Below are positions 1-6,613 of a DNA stretch of 13,265 bases, in pieces; position 1 is the first letter of the stretch; every line of letters begins with the position of its first letter. The notes beneath the pieces are model-generated. The model was not told the DNA's origin, did not search any database, and worked only from the letters and a program-made list of their open reading frames with translations. This stretch comes from Candidatus Brocadiia bacterium (lineage in GTDB: Bacteria; Planctomycetota; MHYJ01; WSZJ01). The stretch covers positions 1 to 13,265 of the forward strand of contig JABWAY010000088.1 in the NCBI GenBank assembly GCA_013360825.1, given 5' to 3'. A program made the translations under genes and the position numbers.

Positions 1-1
1 C

Positions 2-595
2 TTTGCCCGGGCGATCGAGCTGGCGCGCGCGGCCCGGCCGGATCTCGCGGTCCTGTCGGCCGCGGAGGCCGAGCAGGATGCCCGTGCCGTGCTGGCGCGG
101 GCGGAAGCCGCCCCGGACCTCGGCGTGGGGATCGGCTACGAATTCGGGCGCGATCGCATCATGGGGGACGGCGTCGACATCCGGATGAAGGGACACAGCG
201 CGATGGTCGGTCTCTCCCTGTCCCTCCCGCTCTGGAATCGGAAGCGGGGGGACATCCTGGAGGCGGAGGCCCGGCGGCGCCACTTCGCCGCCCTTCGGTC
301 CGCGCTGGCGACGGAGGTCGATCGGGAGGTGGCGACGGCCGATGCGCGGCTGCGTTCCTCCACGGCGGCGCTGGAACTTTTCGAGAAGGAGATTCTTCCC
401 GCGGCCGCGAAGAATCTCGACGACACGCGGGCGGCGTATGCCTCCGGGGAGGTGGGAATCGCGGAGTTGCTGCGGGCACAGCAGGATTTTCTCGACGCCC
501 AGGGGGGGTGGGTCGACGCCGAGGCGGCGTACACGGAGGCCCGGGCGGACCTGGAATCTGCGGTGGACCGGCCGCTGGGGGAGCTGGCGCGATGA
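2..595 (+). CDS. Outer-membrane efflux channel, TolC/CusC family (5' end missing)
   Basis: This is the C-terminal 197 residues of an outer-membrane factor that would form the exit duct of a tripartite efflux pump. The frame is open from base 2 and stops with TGA at 593-595; the start lies outside the window. The fragment has a long alpha-helical stretch rich in Ala, Glu and Arg, then a short beta-strand segment reading LSLSLPLWNRKRGDI, then another long helical hairpin. The strand-then-LPLWNR-then-helix pattern is characteristic of the second repeat of OEP/TolC proteins, where the beta-barrel strand returns into the periplasmic tunnel. The adaptor and pump genes lie downstream on the same strand, so CusC is the natural assignment. 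They are not directly adjacent, because a reverse-strand NTPase gene sits in between. Family membership is well supported; metal specificity is inferred from the neighbours only. Confidence 0.88.
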   Translation, partial: FARAIELARAARPDLAVLSAAEAEQDARAVLARAEAAPDLGVGIGYEFGRDRIMGDGVDIRMKGHSAMVGLSLSLPLWNRKRGDILEAEARRRHFAALRSALATEVDREVATADARLRSSTAALELFEKEILPAAAKNLDDTRAAYASGEVGIAELLRAQQDFLDAQGGWVDAEAAYTEARADLESAVDRPLGELAR

Positions 596-627
596 GCGGG
601 GCGATTCCTGCGCGGGTGGGACGATCC
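596..627. other. Short convergent gap between channel and NTPase genes
   Basis: Only 32 bases separate the stop codons of the channel gene (+) and the NTPase gene (-). I see no stem followed by a T-run on either strand, so termination here is either Rho-dependent or absent. In the latter case the two transcripts would overlap at their 3' ends. Confidence 0.5.
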
Positions 628-1299
628 TCAGGCGTGGGGCGGAACGCCGGGCACGGCGTGCTGCCGGCAGCACTCGGGAACCTCCGCGCGGATCGCGGCG
701 ACGGCGAGGCGGAGTTTCTCGAGGAAGTCCGGTGCGGACGGGATCACCGTGAGCCGCGGGTGCCCGGTCCAGGCCTCTCCGATCCGGTGGCCGATCTCCG
801 CGGCCTGCGCGGCCGTTTCCGTCCGGAGCGGGTTGGAGTGGCCATATCCTTCGCCGTCGCCGGGAACCTGAAGCTGGATGACGGCGGCGTAGCGGCGCAG
901 GAGGGCCTCGTGGGTCATGCCCAGGTCGTCCAGGAACTCGGCGGGGTCGCCCGGCCAGTACGCCAGGGAGTCGAGGACACCCCGATCGCAGAGCGCGATC
1001 GCGGCGCGCCCCTCGTCGAGGTGGAGCCGCTCGAGTTCGATCTGGACCCGGGCGATCGCCCGCTGCGCGGCTTTCCGGGCGGCGAGTTCGTCCCGCCGGG
1101 GAAACCCTCCGCCGAACAGGATCGAGGCCGCCTCCGGGAGGACTGCGACATGCTGGCAGAAGTGCCGCCGGATGACTTCGAGCACGGCGGTCTTCCCCGC
1201 CCCCGGGCCGCCCGTCAGGACGACCAGGCGCGTTCCGTGGGTCGTGTGGCAGCAGGAACACGGTGGGCCGGAAGCAGAGGGGGGGACGTCATGGGTCAT
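628..1299 (-). CDS. P-loop NTPase of the AAA_28-like type, unknown substrate
   Basis: A 223-residue soluble protein with a Walker A loop GGPGAGKT (about residues 30-37), a CDRG motif (104-107) that probably supplies the Mg-coordinating Asp, and a later GYxxxNPLRTE motif (151-161) that fits a lid or substrate segment. The fold resembles nucleotide/cofactor kinase-like P-loop proteins (AAA_28, the NadR-kinase neighbourhood), but no specific reaction can be assigned. I chose the ATG at 1299 because GGGAG lies about 9 bases upstream and the P-loop then sits near the N-terminus, as usual for such small NTPases. An in-frame ATG at 1407 would add 36 residues; it has GAGGAG only 2 bases from the start, which is too close. 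Cys and His cluster before the P-loop (C14, C16, C17, H18, H21) and at the C-terminus (C210, C211, H214). The gene lies antisense between the channel and adaptor genes of the efflux system. Confidence 0.85.
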   Translation of the reverse strand: MTHDVPPSASGPPCSCCHTTHGTRLVVLTGGPGAGKTAVLEVIRRHFCQHVAVLPEAASILFGGGFPRRDELAARKAAQRAIARVQIELERLHLDEGRAAIALCDRGVLDSLAYWPGDPAEFLDDLGMTHEALLRRYAAVIQLQVPGDGEGYGHSNPLRTETAAQAAEIGHRIGEAWTGHPRLTVIPSAPDFLEKLRLAVAAIRAEVPECCRQHAVPGVPPHA

Positions 1300-1454
1300 G
1301 GGATACGACTCCCGCAAAATCGAGACCAGGGTCGATCGGGGAACGCCGGTTGCGGGCGGGATCGGCAGGTCGTCGTCGATGACCGGACGACCCGGAACCA
1401 GGCGCATTGCTCCTCACTTCTGCGTGGGAATCCTCCTTCGGAGGGCCGGCTTCC
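1300..1454. promoter_or_regulatory. Divergent intergenic region between NTPase and cusB-like genes
   Basis: These 155 bases must hold the promoter of the adaptor-pump operon (+) and that of the NTPase (-). I found no convincing -35/-10 pair and no obvious CueR- or CopY-type box. A 7-bp inverted repeat, GGTCGTC (1368-1374) with GACGACC (1386-1392) and an 11-base spacer, is the clearest symmetrical element and could be an operator or an RNA stem. If the NTPase instead started at 1407, only 47 bases would remain between the genes. Confidence 0.45.
1432..1444 (+). promoter_or_regulatory. Ribosome-binding site of cusB-like gene inside a small hairpin
   Basis: GGAGGG at 1440-1445 lies 9 bases before the ATG at 1455 and is a strong Shine-Dalgarno sequence, which fixes the start of the adaptor gene. 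The preceding CCTCC (1432-1436) is exactly complementary to GGAGG (1440-1444) across a TTC loop, so the site could be masked in a 5-bp stem. Whether this tiny hairpin forms in the cell or matters for translation is not known. Confidence 0.4.
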
Positions 1455-2915
1455 ATGAAGACCCCGATCATTCTCACGGTCGCCCTGGCGGGGATCGCCG
1501 GCGCCTTCCTCGCAGGCCGCCTGTCGGTCTCCGATCCGGCCGCACCTGCGGAGTCTACCACCGCCGCGGCGACCGACCAGGTCTGGACCTGCTCGATGCA
1601 CCCGCAGATTCGCCTGCCGAATCCGGGAAACTGCCCGATCTGCTCGATGCCGCTGATTCCCGTGGAGGACCAGACAGGCGCGGCGGGCGGCGCACCGTCG
1701 CTGCAGCTGTCCGACGCCGCGCTGGCGATGGCCGCCATCGAAACCGCTCCCGTCACCCGCCGGCCGCTCTTCCATGAAATCCGGACCAACGGCCGCGTAG
1801 AGCCGAATGAGACCGCTCTGACGACGGTCACCTCGCGCGTCGAGGGATGGGTGGAGAAGCTCTTTGTCGACGCAACGGGGGTCCGCGTCGAGAAGGACGA
1901 CCATCTCCTCGAACTCTACAGCCCGGAACTGATCTCGGACCAGCGGGAACTTCTGATCGCCCTCCGGACGAACGCGACGCCGGAGCTTCTGAAGGCGGCC
2001 CGGGCGCGGCTGGAGCGCTGGGGGATGGCCGGGGACGAGATCGACCGCGTGCTGAAAACGAAGGAGGTCCTGGAATTCATCACGATTCACGCGCCGACGG
2101 CCGGCACGGTCCTCGAGAAGTCGGTCGTGAAGGGGACCCACGTCGGGCGGGGCGACACGCTCTACCGCCTGGCGGATCTCGGGTCGGTCTGGGTTCACCT
2201 GGACATCTACGAGTATGAAATCGGATGGGTCCAGCCGGGGCAGGAAGTCTCGGTCGTGGCGGAATCCCAGCCCGGCAGCCGGTTCGACGGAGTCGTGACG
2301 TTCGTCAGTCCGATCCTGAACGATGCGACCCGGACCATCCGGGTCCGTGTGGCTCTCCCCAACCCGGGCGGCCGGCTCAAGCCCGGGATGTTCGTCAGCG
2401 CCTCGCTCCGGGTGGCCCTCCTCCGTTCGGGCCTGCCGGCGCCGACCGCCCGCGCAGGCAAGTGGACCTGCCCGATGCATCCGGAGGTGGTCGCGGAGGA
2501 ACCGGGCCCCTGCCCGCAGTGCGGGATGGCGCTGGAGCAGTTTCCGGGGAGCGGCCGGGTGCCGTCCGCGGACGATCTCCGTGTGCCGGCGATCCTGGCG
2601 ACGGCGGTCCTCGACTCCGGCACGCGGCACCTCGCCTACGTCCTCCGCGGCCCCGGCCGGTTTGAGCAGCGCGAGATCGTGGTCGGTCCGCGGTGCGGGG
2701 ACTGGTTCCCCGTGATCTCCGGGCTCGAGGAGGGCGAGCAGGTCGCCGTGCGGGGAGGGTTCCTCATCGACTCGCAGTTTCAGATCCGGGGCCTCCCGAG
2801 CCTTTTCAGACCTGGGGGCGCCGCCGCGGCGCCTCCGCACGCCCACGGCGGCGGCACCGGGTCTCCGCCGGGAAACGGGGGTTCGGGCCACGAGGGCTCG
2901 GACCATGGGAAGTAG
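1455..2915 (+). CDS. CusB-like periplasmic adaptor with two heavy-metal-binding domains
   Basis: A 486-residue membrane-fusion protein that would link the inner-membrane pump to the outer-membrane channel. Residues 3-20 form a hydrophobic N-terminal signal/anchor. Residues 43-70 are a heavy-metal-binding domain with C46, M48, H49, C60, C63 and M65. Residues 104-320 hold the barrel-sandwich/hairpin and beta-barrel core, including VEGWVEKLFVDATGVRVEK and the return strand IHAPTAGTVLEKSVVKGTHV. A second metal-binding domain (337-362; C339, M341, H342, C353, C356, M358) is inserted before the membrane-proximal domain (about 375-446). The tail is Gly/Pro-rich with several His (462, 464, 479, 484). 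A strong Shine-Dalgarno at 1440-1445 fixes the start. The gene ends 3 bases before the pump gene, so the two are translationally close. CxMHP...CPxCxM domains occur in Cu(I)/Ag(I) adaptors, which supports that specificity. E. coli CusB lacks the second domain. Confidence 0.93.
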   Translation: MKTPIILTVALAGIAGAFLAGRLSVSDPAAPAESTTAAATDQVWTCSMHPQIRLPNPGNCPICSMPLIPVEDQTGAAGGAPSLQLSDAALAMAAIETAPVTRRPLFHEIRTNGRVEPNETALTTVTSRVEGWVEKLFVDATGVRVEKDDHLLELYSPELISDQRELLIALRTNATPELLKAARARLERWGMAGDEIDRVLKTKEVLEFITIHAPTAGTVLEKSVVKGTHVGRGDTLYRLADLGSVWVHLDIYEYEIGWVQPGQEVSVVAESQPGSRFDGVVTFVSPILNDATRTIRVRVALPNPGGRLKPGMFVSASLRVALLRSGLPAPTARAGKWTCPMHPEVVAEEPGPCPQCGMALEQFPGSGRVPSADDLRVPAILATAVLDSGTRHLAYVLRGPGRFEQREIVVGPRCGDWFPVISGLEEGEQVAVRGGFLIDSQFQIRGLPSLFRPGGAAAAPPHAHGGGTGSPPGNGGSGHEGSDHGK

Positions 2916-2918
2916 CCC

Positions 2919-5900
2919 ATGATCGACGCGCTCATCCGCGGGTGCCTCACCCACCGGTTCCTGGTCGTGATCGGGATCGCGGCCCTCGCCTGGGGCGGAT
3001 ACGAGGCGATCCGGCGCACCCCGGTCGACGCCATCCCCGACATCGGCGAAAAGCAGGTCATCGTCTACGCCGAGTGGCCCGGGCGCTCCCCCCAGGACGT
3101 CGATGACCAGGTCACCTTCCCGCTCACGACCAGCCTGACGGGCACGCCGGGGGTCAAGACGATCCGCTCCATGTCCGGATTCGGATTCTCCATGGTGTTC
3201 GTCATCTTCGAGGACTCCACCGACTACTACTGGGCCCGGTCGCGCGTCCTCGAGCGCATGAACGTCGCGCAGCAGAGCCTCCCGTCCGGCGTGGCCCCCG
3301 TGCTCGGACCCGATTCCACCGCCCTCGGGCAGGTCTACTGGTACACGGTCGAAGGCGAAGGGTTCGACCTCGCGGAACTCCGGTCGATCCAGGACTGGTA
3401 CGTGCGGTACCAGCTGAACGCGGTGGAAGGCGTCTCCGAAGTGGCGTCCGTCGGCGGGTTCATCCGGCAGTACCAGATCGACGTCCATCCGGACAAGCTG
3501 CGGGCCCACGACGTCACCCTTCCCCAGGTCTACGAGGCCGTCCGGCGGTCGAACATCGACGTCGGCGCGAAGGTCATCGAGAAGAACGGAATCGAGTTCT
3601 TCGTCCGGGGAGTCGGGTTCGTCAAGAGCACGGCGGACCTCGAGAACATCGTCATCCGGCAGCGGGAAGGAACGCCGGTCTGTGTGCGCAACGTGGCGAC
3701 CGTCACGCTGGGAGCGGACTTCCGGCGGGGGACGCTCGACAAGGGGGGCGTCGAGGCGGTCGGCGGCGTCGTGATGATGCGGTACGGCGAGAATCCGCTC
3801 GCCGTCGTCACGCGCCTCAAGGAGAAGATCCGGACGCTTGCGGCAGGGCTTCCCTCGAAACGCCTGGCCGACGGCCGCACCTCGCAGGTCCGGCTGGTGC
3901 CGTTCTACGACCGGACGGACATCGTCCACGAGACCATCGAGACGCTGAAAGAGACGCTCCTCGAGGAGATGGCGGTTGCGAGCCTGATCATCGTCCTGTT
4001 TCTCCTCCACTTGCGAAGCGCCGTCTGCACGCTGGTCACCTTCCCGCTCGCGGTCGCGTTCTCGTTCATCCTGATGTGGGCCGCGGGGGTGGACTCCAAC
4101 ATCATGTCGCTCGCGGGGCTCGCGATCGCGATCGGCGACGTGGGCGACATGGGCATCATCATGACCGAGAACATCTACCGCCGGATCGCGACGGCGCCCC
4201 CCGGAAAAAGCCACTGGGACAACGTCTACGACGGCGCGCGGGAGGTCGGCGGTGCGATCGTCACCGCCGTCGCCAACACGATCGTGTCGTTCGTCCCCGT
4301 TTTCGCGCTCCAGGGTCAGGAAGGACAGCTCTTCAAGCCCCTCGCCTACATGAAGACATTCGCGATCGGCGGCTCGGTGGTGCTGGCGCTGACGGTGGTC
4401 CCCCTGATGTGCTGGTTCCTGTTCCAGCCGGTCGCCTGGACACGCCGCCGGGTCGCGATGGTCGCAGGCGGGATCGGCCTCCTGGTGGCGCTGGGCGCCC
4501 GGGGAGTGCTGGAATGGACCGGCCTGGGCGGAGGGACGGTCGGCTGGCCGACGTCGATCGCGGCCGGGGTCATTGCCGGCCTCGCGGTCGTCCGCATGAC
4601 GCGGGAGAGGTTTCTCCCGCTCGAGGAGAACCTCGTCTCGCGCTGGATCGCCCGCCTGTACACCCCGGTGCTCCGGTGGGTTCTCGGGCACAAGCTCACG
4701 TTCCTCTCCCTCCCGGCACTGATTCTCTTCGCGGGCCTGACCGTCTGGCTCGGGGCGGGGGTGACGCTGGCCCCGGTCGGATGGGTCGCCAATCTCGGCG
4801 CTTCCAGCCCCCGTGTCGAACCCGGCCGCCTCCGCTGGCAGACCGTCCGGGCGCCGGGTGAGCGCTCCAGGACCCGCCTGCTGTGGCGACGGCAGACGGA
4901 CGCGGAGAAGACCGCGGAGTCCGGCGCGGGGCTGCAGGTCCTCCGCGAAGGACGCATCCTCCCCGGAATCGGGCGCGAGTTCATGCCGCCCCTCGACGAG
5001 GGGTCGATCCTGTACATGCCGTCGATGCTGCCCCAGGGATCGCTGTCGCAGGCGGTGGAGATCAACAGCCGGCAGGACCTGGCGATCGCCTCCGTGCCCG
5101 AAGTGGCGTCGGTCGTCGGGAAGGCGGGGCGCGCGGACACCGCGCTCGACCCGGCGCCGATCGGGATGTTCGAGAGCATCGTGATCCTCAAGCCCGAGTC
5201 CGAGTGGCGGACGATTCCCGTCCGGCGGTGGTTCTCCGGGTGGCCGGGCTGGGCAAAGGCGCCCCTCGCGGCGATCGCGCCGGAGGAGCGTCCGATCACG
5301 AAGGCGGAGATTCTGGAGGAGATCCAGCGGAAAACCGGCGTCCCCGGCGTCCTCCCGACTTTCCTGCAGCCGATCCAGACCCGCCTCATCATGCTCCAGA
5401 CCGGGTTCCGCGCGATGATGGGGGTCAAGATCTACGGCTCCGACCTCGCCGAAATCGAGCGGATCGGCCTCGAGATGGAGGGAATCCTCCGTCACGTCCC
5501 CGGCGCCACCGATGTCATCGCGGACCGGATCGTCGGCAAGCCCTACATCCAGATCGAGATCGACCGGGAGCGGATCGCCCGCTACGGCATCAACATCCGG
5601 GATGTCCAGGACGTGATCGAGGTGGCGATCGGCGGCGTCAACCTGATGCAGACCGTCGAGGGGCGCGAACGCTACCCGGTCCGGGTCCGGTACCTGCGCG
5701 ATTTCCGCGAGGAGATTCCCGATCTCGGGAAGATCCTCGTGCCGACCTCCGCAGGGGCTCATGTCCCCCTCACCCAGCTCGCGGACATCCGCACCGTCGT
5801 CGGCCCCCAGGAGATCAAGGGAGAACGGGGGCTCCTCACCGGGTACGTCACCCTGAACACCCGCGAACGCGACGAGGTCTCCGTCGTCGAGGACGCCGAG

Positions 5901-6530
5901 GCGGCGCTCCAGGCCGCGCGCCGCGAGGGACGCCTCACGCTCCCCCCGGGGTACTACTGGGAATGGTCGGGGCAGTTCGAGAACCAGCAGCGCGCGACGG
6001 CCCGCATGAAGGTCCTCGTCCCGCTCTGCCTCGTCGTCATGTTCGTCATGCTGTTCACCGGGTTCTCCCGCTGGTGGATCGGCCCCGTCATCTTTGCCTC
6101 CATCTTCGTCTCCACCGCCGGCGGCTTCCTCATGCTCGGCCTCTGGGGCGCCAACCTCTCCGTCGCCGTCTGGGTCGGCTTCCTCGTCCTCTTCGGCGTC
6201 GTCGACGATGACGGCGTCGTCATGGGGACCTACCTCGAAGGCGTCTTCAGGGACGCCTCGTTCGCGTCCATCGAGGAAGTCCGCGAAGCCGTCCTTCAGG
6301 CCGGGCTGAAACGGATCCGGCCGAGCCTCATGACGATGGCCACGACCGTCTTCGGCCTCGCGCCGATCTTCTGGGTGGACGGGCGGGGCTCCGATGTCAT
6401 GCGCCCCATGGCCATCCCCTCCGTCGGCGGAATGGCGATCCAGGTCGTCGCGATGTTCATCCTTCCCTGCCTGTTCTGCTGGATTGAGGAACGGAGGTGG
6501 ACGCGGGCGCAGGGCGCGAAGGCGGCATGA
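2919..6530 (+). CDS. CusA-like heavy-metal RND efflux pump (extended form)
   Basis: A 1203-residue inner-membrane proton-driven exporter of the HME-RND class, longer than E. coli CusA (about 1047). Family features include the N-terminal helix followed by TPVDAIPDIGEKQVIVY, the pore-domain segment WPGRSPQDVDDQVTFPL (53-69), and TM4 reading GLAIAIGDVGDMGIIMTEN (400-418). The three methionines that form the CusA Cu(I)/Ag(I) site (M573, M623, M672) correspond to M700 (in LYMPSMLP), M750 (in PIGMFES) and M825 (in RLIMLQTG), which supports Cu(I)/Ag(I) transport. The proton-relay residues differ: D410 matches CusA D405, D1097 replaces E939, and S1136 replaces K984. Extra sequence lies between TM6 and the PC1 domain: two added hydrophobic helices (about 511-535 and 540-560) and a basic, non-hydrophobic stretch (about 625-676). 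A further insertion of about 26 residues sits between M750 and M825. GGGAAG (2907-2912) inside the end of the adaptor gene is the ribosome site. Confidence 0.93.
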   Translation: MIDALIRGCLTHRFLVVIGIAALAWGGYEAIRRTPVDAIPDIGEKQVIVYAEWPGRSPQDVDDQVTFPLTTSLTGTPGVKTIRSMSGFGFSMVFVIFEDSTDYYWARSRVLERMNVAQQSLPSGVAPVLGPDSTALGQVYWYTVEGEGFDLAELRSIQDWYVRYQLNAVEGVSEVASVGGFIRQYQIDVHPDKLRAHDVTLPQVYEAVRRSNIDVGAKVIEKNGIEFFVRGVGFVKSTADLENIVIRQREGTPVCVRNVATVTLGADFRRGTLDKGGVEAVGGVVMMRYGENPLAVVTRLKEKIRTLAAGLPSKRLADGRTSQVRLVPFYDRTDIVHETIETLKETLLEEMAVASLIIVLFLLHLRSAVCTLVTFPLAVAFSFILMWAAGVDSNIMSLAGLAIAIGDVGDMGIIMTENIYRRIATAPPGKSHWDNVYDGAREVGGAIVTAVANTIVSFVPVFALQGQEGQLFKPLAYMKTFAIGGSVVLALTVVPLMCWFLFQPVAWTRRRVAMVAGGIGLLVALGARGVLEWTGLGGGTVGWPTSIAAGVIAGLAVVRMTRERFLPLEENLVSRWIARLYTPVLRWVLGHKLTFLSLPALILFAGLTVWLGAGVTLAPVGWVANLGASSPRVEPGRLRWQTVRAPGERSRTRLLWRRQTDAEKTAESGAGLQVLREGRILPGIGREFMPPLDEGSILYMPSMLPQGSLSQAVEINSRQDLAIASVPEVASVVGKAGRADTALDPAPIGMFESIVILKPESEWRTIPVRRWFSGWPGWAKAPLAAIAPEERPITKAEILEEIQRKTGVPGVLPTFLQPIQTRLIMLQTGFRAMMGVKIYGSDLAEIERIGLEMEGILRHVPGATDVIADRIVGKPYIQIEIDRERIARYGINIRDVQDVIEVAIGGVNLMQTVEGRERYPVRVRYLRDFREEIPDLGKILVPTSAGAHVPLTQLADIRTVVGPQEIKGERGLLTGYVTLNTRERDEVSVVEDAEAALQAARREGRLTLPPGYYWEWSGQFENQQRATARMKVLVPLCLVVMFVMLFTGFSRWWIGPVIFASIFVSTAGGFLMLGLWGANLSVAVWVGFLVLFGVVDDDGVVMGTYLEGVFRDASFASIEEVREAVLQAGLKRIRPSLMTMATTVFGLAPIFWVDGRGSDVMRPMAIPSVGGMAIQVVAMFILPCLFCWIEERRWTRAQGAKAA

Positions 6531-6557
6531 CCCTGCGCTTCAACCGCACGTCGCCGG

Positions 6558-6606
6558 CGGGAGCATCCCGGAACGCGGCGCGTCGTCGGGACCGCGGCCC
6601 GGTCCC
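6558..6606. terminator. Hairpins between convergent pump and protease genes
   Basis: Two stems lie in the 83-base gap between the pump stop (6530) and the protease stop (6614). The first is CGGGA/TCCCG (6558-6562 with 6566-6570, loop GCA) and the second is GGGACC/GGTCCC (6588-6593 with 6601-6606, 7-base loop). Neither is followed by a T-run on either strand, so they are not classic intrinsic terminators. They may help bidirectional termination or simply protect mRNA 3' ends. Confidence 0.3.
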
Positions 6607-6613
6607 CCGCCCG

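Noticed and set aside
1300..1407. N-terminal extension of the NTPase to an ATG at 1407
   Set aside because: The P-loop would lie unusually deep, the ribosome site is only 2 bases from that ATG, and the ATG at 1299 has a well-spaced GGGAG. It remains possible.
1296..5762. A 1488-codon open frame on the - strand, antisense to the adaptor and pump genes
   Set aside because: It runs opposite to two genes with unmistakable domains, its product is low-complexity Arg/Asp/Pro-rich sequence without any motif, and such antisense frames stay open simply because high third-position GC removes stop codons from one reverse frame.
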